Of a stretch of DNA of 64,000 nucleotides, positions 17,596 to 26,249 are shown piece after piece. The notes under the pieces are model-generated. The model was not told the origin of the DNA. It searched no databases and saw only the letters and a program-made list of their open reading frames with translations. Numbering within the stretch: position 1 is the stretch's first letter; each line of letters begins with the position of its first letter. Position numbers and translations under genes: made by a program. Source of the DNA: CAVYGN01 sp963796325 (lineage in GTDB: Bacteria; Spirochaetota; Brevinematia; Brevinematales; JAOACQ01). The DNA lies in the NCBI GenBank assembly GCA_963796325.1, contig CAWCLF010000001.1, positions 558,001 through 622,000 of the forward strand. Direction: 5' to 3'.

Positions 17596-18102
17596 TTATT
17601 TGATAAGGTCTTTAAGACCGGGGTCAACCGAATCCCTGGGATAACCGGCTTTTATCGCATCGTTAAGGTAATCGGAGGCTTTATCCCTGTTGTCAAGCCT
17701 GTTGTAGAGCACGGCTACCGCGTAAAGGACATCGCTGTCCTGCTTGATTTCAAGAGCCATCAAGAGATTGTTAAGCTTGTAAAGGGGATCATCAAGGTTC
17801 TCGGCTTTAATGATATATTCCCTGAAGGTTTTATCGGGATCGTATGTCACGGTAATATTGAAATATTTTTTTAACAGATCCCTTGCCTCTCCAGCATCGG
17901 CGCCCATAGGATAAAGACCGTTGGAATACTTGAAGCATTCCCTTGCTTTGACGGTTTTATGGTCGGTATAGTAGGTTTTTCCTGCATCCAGCCATGATGA
18001 TGACAGGGCTTTTCTCTGGGAGGGTGAAAGATTATCCTGGGCAAGGGCATAAGAGGCGATAAAGAAACAGGCGAATATTATAGCAATAATACGGATTTTC
18101 AT
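17596..18102 (-). CDS. Secreted TPR-type protein
   Basis: 168 residues with a cleavable signal peptide (MKIRIIAIIFACFFIASYALAQ). The helical repeats are SWLDAGKTYYTDHKTVKARECFKYSNGLYP and SDVLYAVAVLYNRLDNRDKASDYLNDAIKAG. AGGAGG is 6 bases before the ATG. It precedes the TPR-Mrr gene by 25 bases on the same strand, so they form an operon. Probably a periplasmic adaptor; partner unknown. Confidence 0.8.
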   Translation of the reverse strand: MKIRIIAIIFACFFIASYALAQDNLSPSQRKALSSSWLDAGKTYYTDHKTVKARECFKYSNGLYPMGADAGEARDLLKKYFNITVTYDPDKTFREYIIKAENLDDPLYKLNNLLMALEIKQDSDVLYAVAVLYNRLDNRDKASDYLNDAIKAGYPRDSVDPGLKDLIK

Positions 18103-18255
18103 ACGGACCTCCTGATTTTCATTAATTGTTTACAATATTAAATAAAAAAACAAATAAAATCAAAAATATTGTTAAATTTTTACAATAAAAACAGGCTATT
18201 TTAACACTATATTGAAAATTAATCAAGGGCCCGGCTGGTATTAGAGACCCTTGTA

Positions 18256-19020
18256 TTAAACGACCTCGCTTGTTTCGAAAAAGTATGCGCCGGCTATTAC
18301 AAGAAGGAAAGCGGTAATGCCGGAAACTGCAAGGCTGATTGAAACGGGCAGAGTCGATGCGCCCAGGAGGGCGTACCTGAGACCGTCGACTCCGTAAGTC
18401 ATAGGGTTTATATAAGATACTATTTTTATCCATAAAGGGAAATTATTGAAGGGGACAAAAGCTCCTGAAAGGAATAACATTGGAAAAACGAGAAAGTTCA
18501 TAATAAGACCGAATCCCTGTTCGTCCTTCATCCTCGAGGCGAATATAAGGCCTATGCTTGTAAATATGAAAGCCATCAGTATCATAAATATCAGAGCCTC
18601 TAAAACAGATGCTATGGATGATATTTTAAAGCCGATCAGGAGCGATATCAATATGAGCAGGAACGACTGCACTACCCCGGTCGTAGCGCCGCTTACTATT
18701 CTTCCTATGACTATGGACACTCTCGAAACGGGGGCCACCATTATTTCCTTCAGGAAACCGTATTGCCTGTCCCAGAGGACCGACAGCCCCGAGAACATGC
18801 CGGTAAACATGATCGTCATGCTGGCCATGCCGGGGACAAGGAATCCCATGTAAGTCGTACTGGCAGAAAAGCCTGGTATCGCCATCTTGCCGAATCCAAA
18901 GCCCAGGGAGACCAGGAGAAGAAGAGGTATGACAAGGTTGCCGATGATCCTCGAGGGCGACCTCACAAAACGCTTCATATCGCGCAGCCACATGATGTAT
19001 ATTACGGTAAGATCTTTCAT
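18256..19020 (-). CDS. ABC-2 type transporter permease (DrrB-like)
   Basis: 254 residues, six predicted membrane helices, with the ABC-2 permease features PGMASMTIMFTGMFSGLSVLWDRQYGFLKEIMVAPVSR and FPMLFLSGAFVPFNNFPLWIKIVSYINPMTYGVDGLRYALLG. It forms the channel half of an exporter with the ATPase encoded 11 bases upstream. The substrate is unknown; the family exports drugs, lipids or polysaccharides. The 150 bases downstream (18103-18255) are AT-rich with no gene. Confidence 0.92.
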   Translation of the reverse strand: MKDLTVIYIMWLRDMKRFVRSPSRIIGNLVIPLLLLVSLGFGFGKMAIPGFSASTTYMGFLVPGMASMTIMFTGMFSGLSVLWDRQYGFLKEIMVAPVSRVSIVIGRIVSGATTGVVQSFLLILISLLIGFKISSIASVLEALIFMILMAFIFTSIGLIFASRMKDEQGFGLIMNFLVFPMLFLSGAFVPFNNFPLWIKIVSYINPMTYGVDGLRYALLGASTLPVSISLAVSGITAFLLVIAGAYFFETSEVV

Positions 19021-19031
19021 ATCCGCCTCTT

Positions 19032-19979
19032 TTATTTCGATTCCTTCTCGCGTATTGTTTTCCCGGTAAAATATATGAAGACGTCGTCAAGGCTCGGCTT
19101 GTGCAGGTTGATGGAAGTTATGGATATATTGAGACGCTGGGCCAGGGCGGCAAGATGGGGAATCCGTTTATCGCCTGAATTCATTGTCAGGCTAAGATTA
19201 CAGTTATGTTCTTTTATGGTTTTTATCCATTCGATTTTTTTCAATTCTTCAAGCATTGCCCCGCAGTTATCGGGCATTTCCAGTTCGACGATATCCCCCC
19301 CGAGGATATTTTTAAGGTTCGACGGAGTGTCGAGAGCGACGATCCTGCCGTAATCTATTATAAGTATCCTGTCGCAGAGATAATCTGCTTCCTCCATGTA
19401 ATGAGTGGTGAGCATCATCGTGATCCCGGTTTCCCTGTTGAGCTTTTTTATATAATCCCAAATATGCCTTCTTGTCTGGGAATCGAGGCCGATCGTCGGT
19501 TCGTCAAGGAAAAGAATATCGGGCCTGTGCATCAAACCCCTTGCGATTTCGAGCCTGCGCTTCATTCCGCCCGAATATGTCTCTACCTTTTTGCCGGCCT
19601 TGTCGGAGAGCTCGACCAGTTCGAGGACTTCCTTGATCCTGGCTTTGCGCTCCTCCCTGGACATTGCATACATCATTGCATGGAACTCGAGGTTTTCCCT
19701 TCCCGTAAGACGGCTGTCGAGCGCGGGCTCCTGGAAAACCACCCCTATGCTTTCCCTGACCTTATTGCGTTCTTTATGTATATCGTGATTCATGACAAGG
19801 GCGTCTCCCGAGCTCGACTTGATCAGTGTGGATAGGATATTGATGGTAGTGGTTTTACCGGCCCCGTTAGGGCCGAGAAAGCCGAAAAGCTCACCGTTTT
19901 TTACATCGAACGAGATATGGTCCACGGCGAGCACGTCCTTGAATTTTTTTGTAAGATTGCTGACCGTTATGGCATTCAT
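19032..19979 (-). CDS. ABC transporter ATP-binding protein (DrrA-like)
   Basis: 315 residues. Walker A GPNGAGKTTTINIL (about 37-50), Q loop VFQEPALD, signature YSGGMKRRLEIARGL, Walker B ILFLDEPTIGLD, H loop TTHYMEEAD. The C-terminal extension is typical of the DrrA/CcmA export class. Start taken at ATG 19979, with AAGGAAA just upstream and a consensus promoter 20 bases before it; the longer frame would begin upstream of the -10 box. Forms an exporter with the next gene. Confidence 0.94.
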   Translation of the reverse strand: MNAITVSNLTKKFKDVLAVDHISFDVKNGELFGFLGPNGAGKTTTINILSTLIKSSSGDALVMNHDIHKERNKVRESIGVVFQEPALDSRLTGRENLEFHAMMYAMSREERKARIKEVLELVELSDKAGKKVETYSGGMKRRLEIARGLMHRPDILFLDEPTIGLDSQTRRHIWDYIKKLNRETGITMMLTTHYMEEADYLCDRILIIDYGRIVALDTPSNLKNILGGDIVELEMPDNCGAMLEELKKIEWIKTIKEHNCNLSLTMNSGDKRIPHLAALAQRLNISITSINLHKPSLDDVFIYFTGKTIREKESK

Positions 19980-19998
19980 ATTTTTTCCTTTTAGTTTA

Positions 19999-20027
19999 AT
20001 TATACTAAAGCTTTTATGAATAGACAA
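19999..20027 (-). promoter_or_regulatory. Promoter of the DrrAB-type exporter operon
   Basis: Minus strand TTGTCT (20022-20027), 17-base spacer, TATAAT (19999-20004). The -10 is a perfect consensus. Transcription would start near 19992, leaving a very short leader before ATG 19979. Confidence 0.7.
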
Positions 20028-20252
20028 ACAATGAATTACGGTTATGAATAATGACGTTTATAAGCAGTTATTATTTCACAACGGGTTAAATAAAAGCCGC
20101 AGACCCTGCATCCCTCTGCGGATCCCGACCCTCCGGATGCATCTTGCCATTAAAAAACACCCTCTTGTCATGTTTTTGTTTCGTGCACAGCTTTTCAGGC
20201 TTTATAATATTGCCGGTTTAACGATCGGATTTCATTTTTAAGGAGAAGAACC

Positions 20253-21815
20253 ATGATTACAAAGATCATATCAAAAAAAGTGCTCCTGGGCACGACTGCT
20301 ATTCTGATATACCTTTCGCTTGTAAAATTAATAATCCATCTTCTGACTTTAAAAAATTACGGTTATTTCGGCGACGAGTTATATTATATAATGGCGTCGA
20401 ACCGCCTGAGTTTCGGGTATGTCGACATACCTCCCGTCGCCCCCTTCCTCATGGCTGTTTCAAGGCTTATATTCGGGGATTCCCAAATCGCCCTGCATGT
20501 ATTCCCCGCGATAGCCGGGGCGCTTACCGTCTTTTTTGCAGGACTTACCGCCCGCGAACTGGGAGGAAGCCGTTTCGCCGTTTTCCTGACAGCCCTGACG
20601 GTAATAACGATTCCGGCATGGCTTGCCATGGATTCGTATTTTACTTACGATCCTTTCGATATCATGTTTTCAGCGGTCTTTTTCTACCGGGCTTCGAAAC
20701 TGTTTAAAAGGGAAACGCCCGGGGGCTGGCTCATTCTCGGCGCTGTCGCAGGCGTCGGATTGATGGTCAAGCTGACGATGATCTTCCTGTGTTTCGGGCT
20801 CTTTGCGGCCATGATCTTAACCGGCCGGCTCAAGAGACTCCTGACTGCGTGGCCATGGCTGGCCGCGGCGGCGGCATTCATTATATGCGTTCCTTTTATA
20901 ATATGGCAATACCTGCATGGGTTTCCTTTGCTTAGTTACTTGCATAACTATGCTGTCGGAAGGCCCCATCCGATGTTTCACCAGTTCATGCTGGAACAGG
21001 TAATGTATTTGAATATCGTGTCATGCCCGCTGTGGATAGCGGGCCTGTACTATCTCCTTTTTAAACGCGAAGGGGAAAATCACCTTGTGCTCGGCCTGGT
21101 ATATCCCGTATTGCTGCTGGTAATGGGGTTCTTATTAAGACTGGAAGTGAGGGAGATAGTACCGGCATGTTTGCCTATGCTGGCCGGAGGCGCGGTATTT
21201 GTTGAAAAGAAAGCCATTAGTAATGCCTGGGGCTGGCTTAAACCTGCATTATGTATCGGGCTGGTAGTTTCCTGCTTCATAAGCCTGCCCAGGGTCCTGC
21301 CCGTACTGCCGTTTAATGCAATGACAAGATACTTCGGATCGACCCCGGCTCTCAACAATTCCCTACGACAGGGGAGCGTGGACGGCATGTCGGACCTGCC
21401 CTTAATATTCAGTTTCAGGCTGGGCTGGCCGGAAATGGTGAAAAGCGTTGCCGGTTTCTATAACAGCCTGCCCGAAAGCGACAGGGAAAAATGCGTTATA
21501 TACGCCAGCTATTACGAAGAGGCCGGAGCCGTCGAACATTTCGGGAAAAACTTGGGACTGCCGGAGGTTATCTGCAATCATCTTACCTGCCAATTCTGGG
21601 GCCCGGGAGATAACAAGGGGGAGGTCGCCATTGCGATAGGACACCGTTTCGACGGAGAGGTGTTGTCAAAGATTTATAACGAGGTTACAATTGTCGGTGT
21701 GATAAACAGGACTAACAATGTTGTAAATTTTGAACGCAACATGCCGGTTTACATCTGCAGGAACCCGAAAAGAAGCCTGAAGAGCGTCTGGATGAAACTT
21801 CAATATTATTATTGA
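20253..21815 (+). CDS. GT39/ArnT-type membrane glycosyltransferase
   Basis: 520 residues with about ten membrane helices in the N-terminal 360. The first external loop has GYFGDELYYIMASNRLSFGYVDIPPVAPFLMAVSRLIFG, the Asp-Glu pattern of the PMT/ArnT superfamily, in which an acidic residue activates the acceptor. The family transfers sugars from polyprenyl-phosphate donors on the outer face of the inner membrane. The 150-residue C-terminal part is external. AAGGAGAAG precedes the ATG. Acceptor unknown. The 225 bases upstream contain no gene that I can support. Confidence 0.85.
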   Translation: MITKIISKKVLLGTTAILIYLSLVKLIIHLLTLKNYGYFGDELYYIMASNRLSFGYVDIPPVAPFLMAVSRLIFGDSQIALHVFPAIAGALTVFFAGLTARELGGSRFAVFLTALTVITIPAWLAMDSYFTYDPFDIMFSAVFFYRASKLFKRETPGGWLILGAVAGVGLMVKLTMIFLCFGLFAAMILTGRLKRLLTAWPWLAAAAAFIICVPFIIWQYLHGFPLLSYLHNYAVGRPHPMFHQFMLEQVMYLNIVSCPLWIAGLYYLLFKREGENHLVLGLVYPVLLLVMGFLLRLEVREIVPACLPMLAGGAVFVEKKAISNAWGWLKPALCIGLVVSCFISLPRVLPVLPFNAMTRYFGSTPALNNSLRQGSVDGMSDLPLIFSFRLGWPEMVKSVAGFYNSLPESDREKCVIYASYYEEAGAVEHFGKNLGLPEVICNHLTCQFWGPGDNKGEVAIAIGHRFDGEVLSKIYNEVTIVGVINRTNNVVNFERNMPVYICRNPKRSLKSVWMKLQYYY

Positions 21816-21874
21816 GGCTATTTTAAATCCGCCGGGCGGCAGCCGATATTCATATAAAAACCGAAAGGATCGAT

Positions 21875-22423
21875 ATGAAAATCAGCCTCATATGTCCGGA
21901 AAACAGCAGGCGGGTAGTATCGGAATTGTTAAGATCCAGGGGATTCGAGATAGGCGGCGGAGCCGAAATCTCTTTTGTCATCAGGGCCCCTGGGGATCCG
22001 GGAAGCGGCGTAGAGGTCCTTTTCAGCATGAATGATCTTGACGTTCTCCTCGGGTTTCTGGACAATGGGGGGACGGCGCCTGCCGGGTCCGGAGGGTCTG
22101 TCCTGGCCGGCAGGAAAGACGGAAGATTTCAACCCCTGGAGCCGGGAGAAATTTATTATTTTCAGGCCGACGGCAACACGGTATACGGCGTTACCGAAAC
22201 ATCGAGATACGAAATCAGGAAAAAACTGTTTGAAATTGAAGCCGATACGGCATTCAAGAGCTTTGTCAGGATAAACAAATCGTTTATAGTCAACATAAGG
22301 CAGGTCGGCGAGATCATACCATGGTTCGGAGGCCGTCTTCTGATAAAATTGAAAAAAAGGAAAGAGGAACTTGAAGTTTCGCGGGTATTTGTCGGAAGTT
22401 TCAAGGCTTTCATAGGCTTATAG
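21875..22423 (+). CDS. LytTR-domain transcriptional regulator
   Basis: 182 residues. The C-terminal 100 residues are a LytTR DNA-binding domain: GEIYYFQADGNTVYGVT, YEIRKKLFEIE, FVRINKSFIVNIRQVGEIIPWFGGRLLIKL, and the final VSRVFVGSFKAFI. The N-terminal 80 residues (ISLICPENSRRVVSELL) are not a recognisable receiver domain and lack its Asp pair. The gene is followed 9 bases later by a four-helix membrane protein, as in the LytTR/DUF3021-type pairs of Firmicutes, in which the membrane protein inhibits the regulator. Confidence 0.85.
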   Translation: MKISLICPENSRRVVSELLRSRGFEIGGGAEISFVIRAPGDPGSGVEVLFSMNDLDVLLGFLDNGGTAPAGSGGSVLAGRKDGRFQPLEPGEIYYFQADGNTVYGVTETSRYEIRKKLFEIEADTAFKSFVRINKSFIVNIRQVGEIIPWFGGRLLIKLKKRKEELEVSRVFVGSFKAFIGL

Positions 22424-22432
22424 GGGATTTTT

Positions 22433-22858
22433 ATGAAAAATTGGCGTGACTATATCTTCATTGCCGCCATCGGCGGAGTAATAGGGGCAATAATTTCCGG
22501 CACGGTTTTAATTATCGTAATCCGTAATATTTCCAGGATTTATTTACTATACAGAAGCATAATTTACATAAGTGTTATTTTCGGGATTATAATTGCTCCC
22601 GTTTATTCATTTCTTTTTGAATATTTTTATAAGAAGGTTAAGGAGAACGCGCTCCTTACATTTTCAGTTTATTTTTTAATCAACGGGGCCTCTACCTTTA
22701 TTTTAAGCTACATTTTGGGAACGAGGGATCTCTTCACATTTATAATCGCGATAGGCATGGCCGAAATATGCGGAAACGCCTTCGCTCTCCTGATGATAAA
22801 TTATTATAAGAAGCTCAACCGCAAGCTGAAGGAAACACAGGAAACATTCAAGGACTGA
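22433..22858 (+). CDS. Four-helix membrane protein next to LytTR regulator
   Basis: 141 residues with four predicted membrane helices (about 7-30, 40-63, 73-93, 100-122) and a charged C-terminal tail (YYKKLNRKLKETQETFKD). The size and topology match the DUF3021/DUF2154-type partners of LytTR regulators, but I see no diagnostic motif. Nine bases after the LytTR gene, so co-transcribed. Probably controls the regulator's activity. Confidence 0.65.
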   Translation: MKNWRDYIFIAAIGGVIGAIISGTVLIIVIRNISRIYLLYRSIIYISVIFGIIIAPVYSFLFEYFYKKVKENALLTFSVYFLINGASTFILSYILGTRDLFTFIIAIGMAEICGNAFALLMINYYKKLNRKLKETQETFKD

Positions 22859-22873
22859 CCGGGCCTGTCCTAT

Positions 22874-23869
22874 TCAGCGGGCCAGGTTCCTGACCAGCAT
22901 GTAGAAAAGGTAGGAAATGACGGCCGAGCAGGGGATCGTTAAAATCCAGGCCATACCCATCGACCTTGCGACCTGCCAGCGTACTGCCGTAAAACGGCGG
23001 AGAGTGCCTATTCCCATTATCGAACCGGTTATCGTCTGTGTCGTGCTTACCGGGACTCCCATGAAAGTGGATGTGAAGAGGGATACGGCAGCTCCGACCT
23101 CGGCGCAGAACCCGTCGACCGGACGCAGCTTTACGACCTTCTGGCCCATCGTCTTGACTATCCTCCATCCCCCGAATAGAGTACCCAGGCCCATGGAAAG
23201 ATTGCATGCGATGACGATCCAGAAGGGAATATGGAACTGTTTTCCCAGGAAGCCCGCGCTGAACAGCAACCCGGCAATTATCCCCATTGTTTTCTGAGCG
23301 TCGTTGCCTCCATGCCCTATGCTGTATAAAGCCGCCGAGATCAGCTGCCCCCGGCGGAAAAAATTATCCACTTTAAGCGGGTTGGTTCTGCTGAAGATCC
23401 GGTAGACTATAAAACCGATCACCACGCCCATTATCATACCGATAATCGGGGACAGGAATATGAAAAGCACCGTCTTTAAAATCCCGCTCCAGACAAGAGA
23501 ATTCGCAGTGCCTGTCTTCATAAGGGCGGAGCCGATCAATCCCCCTATCAGTGCATGGGAGGAGCTCGAAGGAATTGCAAAATACCAGGTGATAAGATTC
23601 CAGATAATTGCGCCTGAAAGGGTGGCGAAGATAAGGTTGGAATCTATAATAGAGATATCGATTATGCCTTTACCGATAGTGCCGGCGACGTTCAGCCCGA
23701 AAAAAAGGAAAGCCACGAAATTAAAAACGGAAGCCCAGATAACGGCGTATTTTGGCGTGAGGACCCTTGTCGAAACGATTGTGGCGACAGAATTTGCCGA
23801 GTCATGGAACCCGTTAATAAAATCGAAGGCGAGAGCCAGGAAAACCAGGAATATAACATAAAATTCCAT
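22874..23869 (-). CDS. pit: Low-affinity inorganic phosphate transporter (Pit family)
   Basis: 331 residues, about ten membrane helices. The duplicated PiT signature is seen: DFINGFHDSANSVATIVSTRVLTP at the N terminus and SIGHGGNDAQKTMGIIAG in the second half. Transports metal-phosphate with protons. Start is ATG 23869 after CAGGGATAG; the longer open frame runs back into the upstream gene. It begins 2 bases after the DUF47 stop, the standard DUF47-Pit pair. Tail-to-tail with the four-helix membrane protein gene. Confidence 0.94.
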   Translation of the reverse strand: MEFYVIFLVFLALAFDFINGFHDSANSVATIVSTRVLTPKYAVIWASVFNFVAFLFFGLNVAGTIGKGIIDISIIDSNLIFATLSGAIIWNLITWYFAIPSSSSHALIGGLIGSALMKTGTANSLVWSGILKTVLFIFLSPIIGMIMGVVIGFIVYRIFSRTNPLKVDNFFRRGQLISAALYSIGHGGNDAQKTMGIIAGLLFSAGFLGKQFHIPFWIVIACNLSMGLGTLFGGWRIVKTMGQKVVKLRPVDGFCAEVGAAVSLFTSTFMGVPVSTTQTITGSIMGIGTLRRFTAVRWQVARSMGMAWILTIPCSAVISYLFYMLVRNLAR

Positions 23870-23871
23870 GG

Positions 23872-24498
23872 CTATCCCTGTTTGACAAGTATCGTTTCTA
23901 TGACGTTGGCGACGTCCTCGCATATATCGAGAACCGTTTCCGTTCCTTCGAATATTTCTTTCCATTTAATGAAGTGAATCGGCTCGGGATTGGAGTCCAG
24001 GAGCTTCCCTACCAGGGCGTCCTTTAACTGGTCGCCGAGATTTTCCAGTTTATTGACTTCGATGCAGCTGTCGAGAATGGGCCTCAGATTTTTCGGAGTC
24101 CTCAGGCAGTTCAGCGCTATTTTAAGCGCTGCTATCGACTGCTCGATATAATCAGCGAAGAGAAGGAGATCCGAATTGACTTCGTTCATCTTGTACAGGC
24201 TTATCCTCTTTGTGATCGAATAGATCATATCTACGATATTGTCAAGTTCCTGTGCGAGGCCCAATATATCCTCGCGGTCGAAAGGAGTGATGAATGTGCG
24301 GTTCAGAAGATCTATTATATCATGAGTGTTGACATCGCATTCATGTTCGTAATCGTGCATGCGCAGGACATTGACCTCATCGAAATTGCCTTTAAGAACC
24401 AGCTCCTTGAAAAACCGGGAAGCGCAAAGGATGGCATATGTCTGCTTATCGAACAGGTCAAAAAATTTTTCTTCCTTGGGAAAAAAGCGGAAAGCCAT
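23872..24498 (-). CDS. DUF47/PhoU-like phosphate transport regulator
   Basis: 208 helical residues with the DUF47 (TIGR00153) pattern: FFDLFDKQ, EHECDVNTHDIIDLLNRTFITPFDREDILGLAQELDNIVDMI, and ETVLDICEDVANVIE at the end. The E/D-rich EHECD and DxxxD clusters are the metal sites of PhoU-like proteins. Members sit beside Pit transporters and are thought to regulate them. GGAGG is 6 bases before the ATG. Confidence 0.93.
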   Translation of the reverse strand: MAFRFFPKEEKFFDLFDKQTYAILCASRFFKELVLKGNFDEVNVLRMHDYEHECDVNTHDIIDLLNRTFITPFDREDILGLAQELDNIVDMIYSITKRISLYKMNEVNSDLLLFADYIEQSIAALKIALNCLRTPKNLRPILDSCIEVNKLENLGDQLKDALVGKLLDSNPEPIHFIKWKEIFEGTETVLDICEDVANVIETILVKQG

Positions 24499-24737
24499 AA
24501 ATCCTCCGTTGAAAAGAACGATTTTTTTTATAAGCAGGAACAGGAAGAAGCATTTCTAAATAAAATCAAAATATGATAAAATGGGGCATGGAAATGTTCA
24601 AGTTATGCCTGCAAAGATCCTTAATTAATTTTGAATCTTTTTAATATCAGGGAAGACTTAATTAATATAAAGGGAAACCTTTTAAAATGTATTTGAAAAA
24701 AATATATTTTAAGTTATATTTATATATAGGAGCCGTT

Positions 24738-25609
24738 ATGAATTTTAGAATGAGGGTTTTAAATATAATTATAGCAGCGTCAACATTGACCGTATTGGCT
24801 TTATCCGTATTATTTGCAGAGGATGTCAATGTCATAATGAAAGACGGATCGTTAATAAAGGGAAGCCTTATAGGAAAGACGGCAGACCAGGTAGTAATCC
24901 AGGAAGCCGGCGGGAAGGCTGAAACGGTTAATATATCCGATATCAGGGGAGTTTTCGATCAGGCTACAGGGAATCCGGTCGATCTAAGAGTTAAAGGGAC
25001 ACCCGTGCCGGGAGAGAATAAAGTGATAATTTACCGGCCAAGGGAAGTGGTTATAGAAGGACCCCGCAATGCTTTCGGAGTCGATCTTTTAGGATTGACT
25101 CTGGGTACGGTAAGGCTGTTATATGAAAGGGCGCTGGCCGACTGGTTCTCTATCAGGATAGACGGGACTTACGGCTACAACTATTACTGGTACAGCGGAA
25201 TAAATTACTGGTCTGCGGCAGCTTACGGCAGGTTTTATTTCGGCCACAGCATGCCATGTACAATACTCTGTATAAAGGTCTCGGCGGGCCGTTTTTAGAG
25301 ATCGGCGGCGGATATGAAGGCGGCAGTATCAATTATTCGTATTCCGACAGTTACGGCTCTTATAGCATCGGCGGTACTTTCGTTCCTGCGCCTATGGCCA
25401 GGCTGGTCCTCGGGAATAAGATAATTTTCGGAATCCGGGAGGGCTTCTATCTGGAACCTTTTATCGGTTACGAGTTGTCTTTCGGATCATGGAATTACAA
25501 CTACAGCGGCAGCGGGTACTATTCATCCCAGCCGTCGTACTTCTTTCCTTATACTGAAGGACTGGGCGGATCGTTCCTCGGCGGAGTCGATTTCGGATAC
25601 GCATTTTAA
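24738..25609 (+). pseudogene. Secreted barrel protein interrupted by a frameshift
   Basis: The first frame (24738-25298) gives a signal peptide, a 65-residue module (DVNVIMKDGSLIKGSLIGKTADQVV...) and the start of a beta-barrel (FSIRIDGTYGYNYYWYSG...YGRFYFGHS). At about 25250 it goes out of frame. The barrel continues in the frame from 25256 to TAA 25609 (GLGGPFLEIGGGYEGG...GGVDFGYAF, ending in the C-terminal aromatic typical of outer-membrane proteins). One missing base, or two extra, at CAGCATGCCATGTAC would restore 290 residues. It may be a real lesion or a sequencing error. AGGAG precedes ATG 24738. The N-terminal module is shared with the next gene. Confidence 0.75.
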
Positions 25610-25631
25610 ATTATAATATCGGAGGCATAGC

Positions 25632-26183
25632 ATGAAAATAATTCCAGCGCTTGCGGCACTCTTATTTACATTTGCCGTCCTGCATGCTCTTAACGTAAAT
25701 ATAGTCATGAAAGACGGGAGCGTTGTCAAGGGGAACATGCTCGGCAAAACAGCGGATGTGATTTACCTTGATGCCGGCGGCGGGAAAGTCAAAGAAATGA
25801 AAGTTGCTGATATTAAAGCCCTTTTCGATGCTGCGGAAGGCAGCGAGATTGATTTGACGAAAACAGGCAATGCTGAACAGAACCAGTCAGGCCAGACAAA
25901 CGGCAGCGGTTCTCCGGTCATTACTGTCGTGCCGGGGACCGATGTTTACTATGCAAATTATAACGGCGATATCCTCTATTATTATGGAGGTTTCTGGTGG
26001 CGCTACATCGGCGGAGTATGGTACAGGGCGGATATTTATACCGGTCCATGGGCGATTATTGAGCCTGATATAGTGCCGTACCCGGTTATATATATCGGGC
26101 CGCGCTGGTATTTCTGGCCGCACCGCTTTTTCTGGGGCTGGCATGGATGGCACGGCTGGCATGGCGGGCACAGATGGAGATAA
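25632..26183 (+). CDS. Secreted protein with the same N-terminal module and a Trp/His-rich tail
   Basis: 183 residues. After a signal peptide, residues 20-85 (LNVNIVMKDGSVVKGNMLGKTADVIYLDAGGGKVKEM...ALFD) repeat the module of the preceding gene almost residue for residue. The second half differs: YYGGFWWRYIGGVWYRADIYTGPW and a tail in which GWHGWHGW repeats near the end. The Trp/His tail could bind metal or sugar; this is a guess from composition. GGAGG precedes the ATG; 22 bases separate it from the frameshifted paralogue. Confidence 0.75.
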   Translation: MKIIPALAALLFTFAVLHALNVNIVMKDGSVVKGNMLGKTADVIYLDAGGGKVKEMKVADIKALFDAAEGSEIDLTKTGNAEQNQSGQTNGSGSPVITVVPGTDVYYANYNGDILYYYGGFWWRYIGGVWYRADIYTGPWAIIEPDIVPYPVIYIGPRWYFWPHRFFWGWHGWHGWHGGHRWR

Positions 26184-26219
26184 AAGAGCATACTTTCCTT
26201 CTATAAATTTTTGACCGGC

Positions 26220-26249
26220 GGGCCGCTTTAGTATAAGCGGCCCATTTTT
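26220..26249 (+). terminator. Intrinsic terminator
   Basis: GGGCCGCTT (26220-26228) and AAGCGGCCC (26235-26243) with a six-base loop, followed by ATTTTTA. It ends the Trp/His-rich protein gene. The opposite strand lacks a T tract, although the converging GDPD gene also ends here. Confidence 0.85.
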
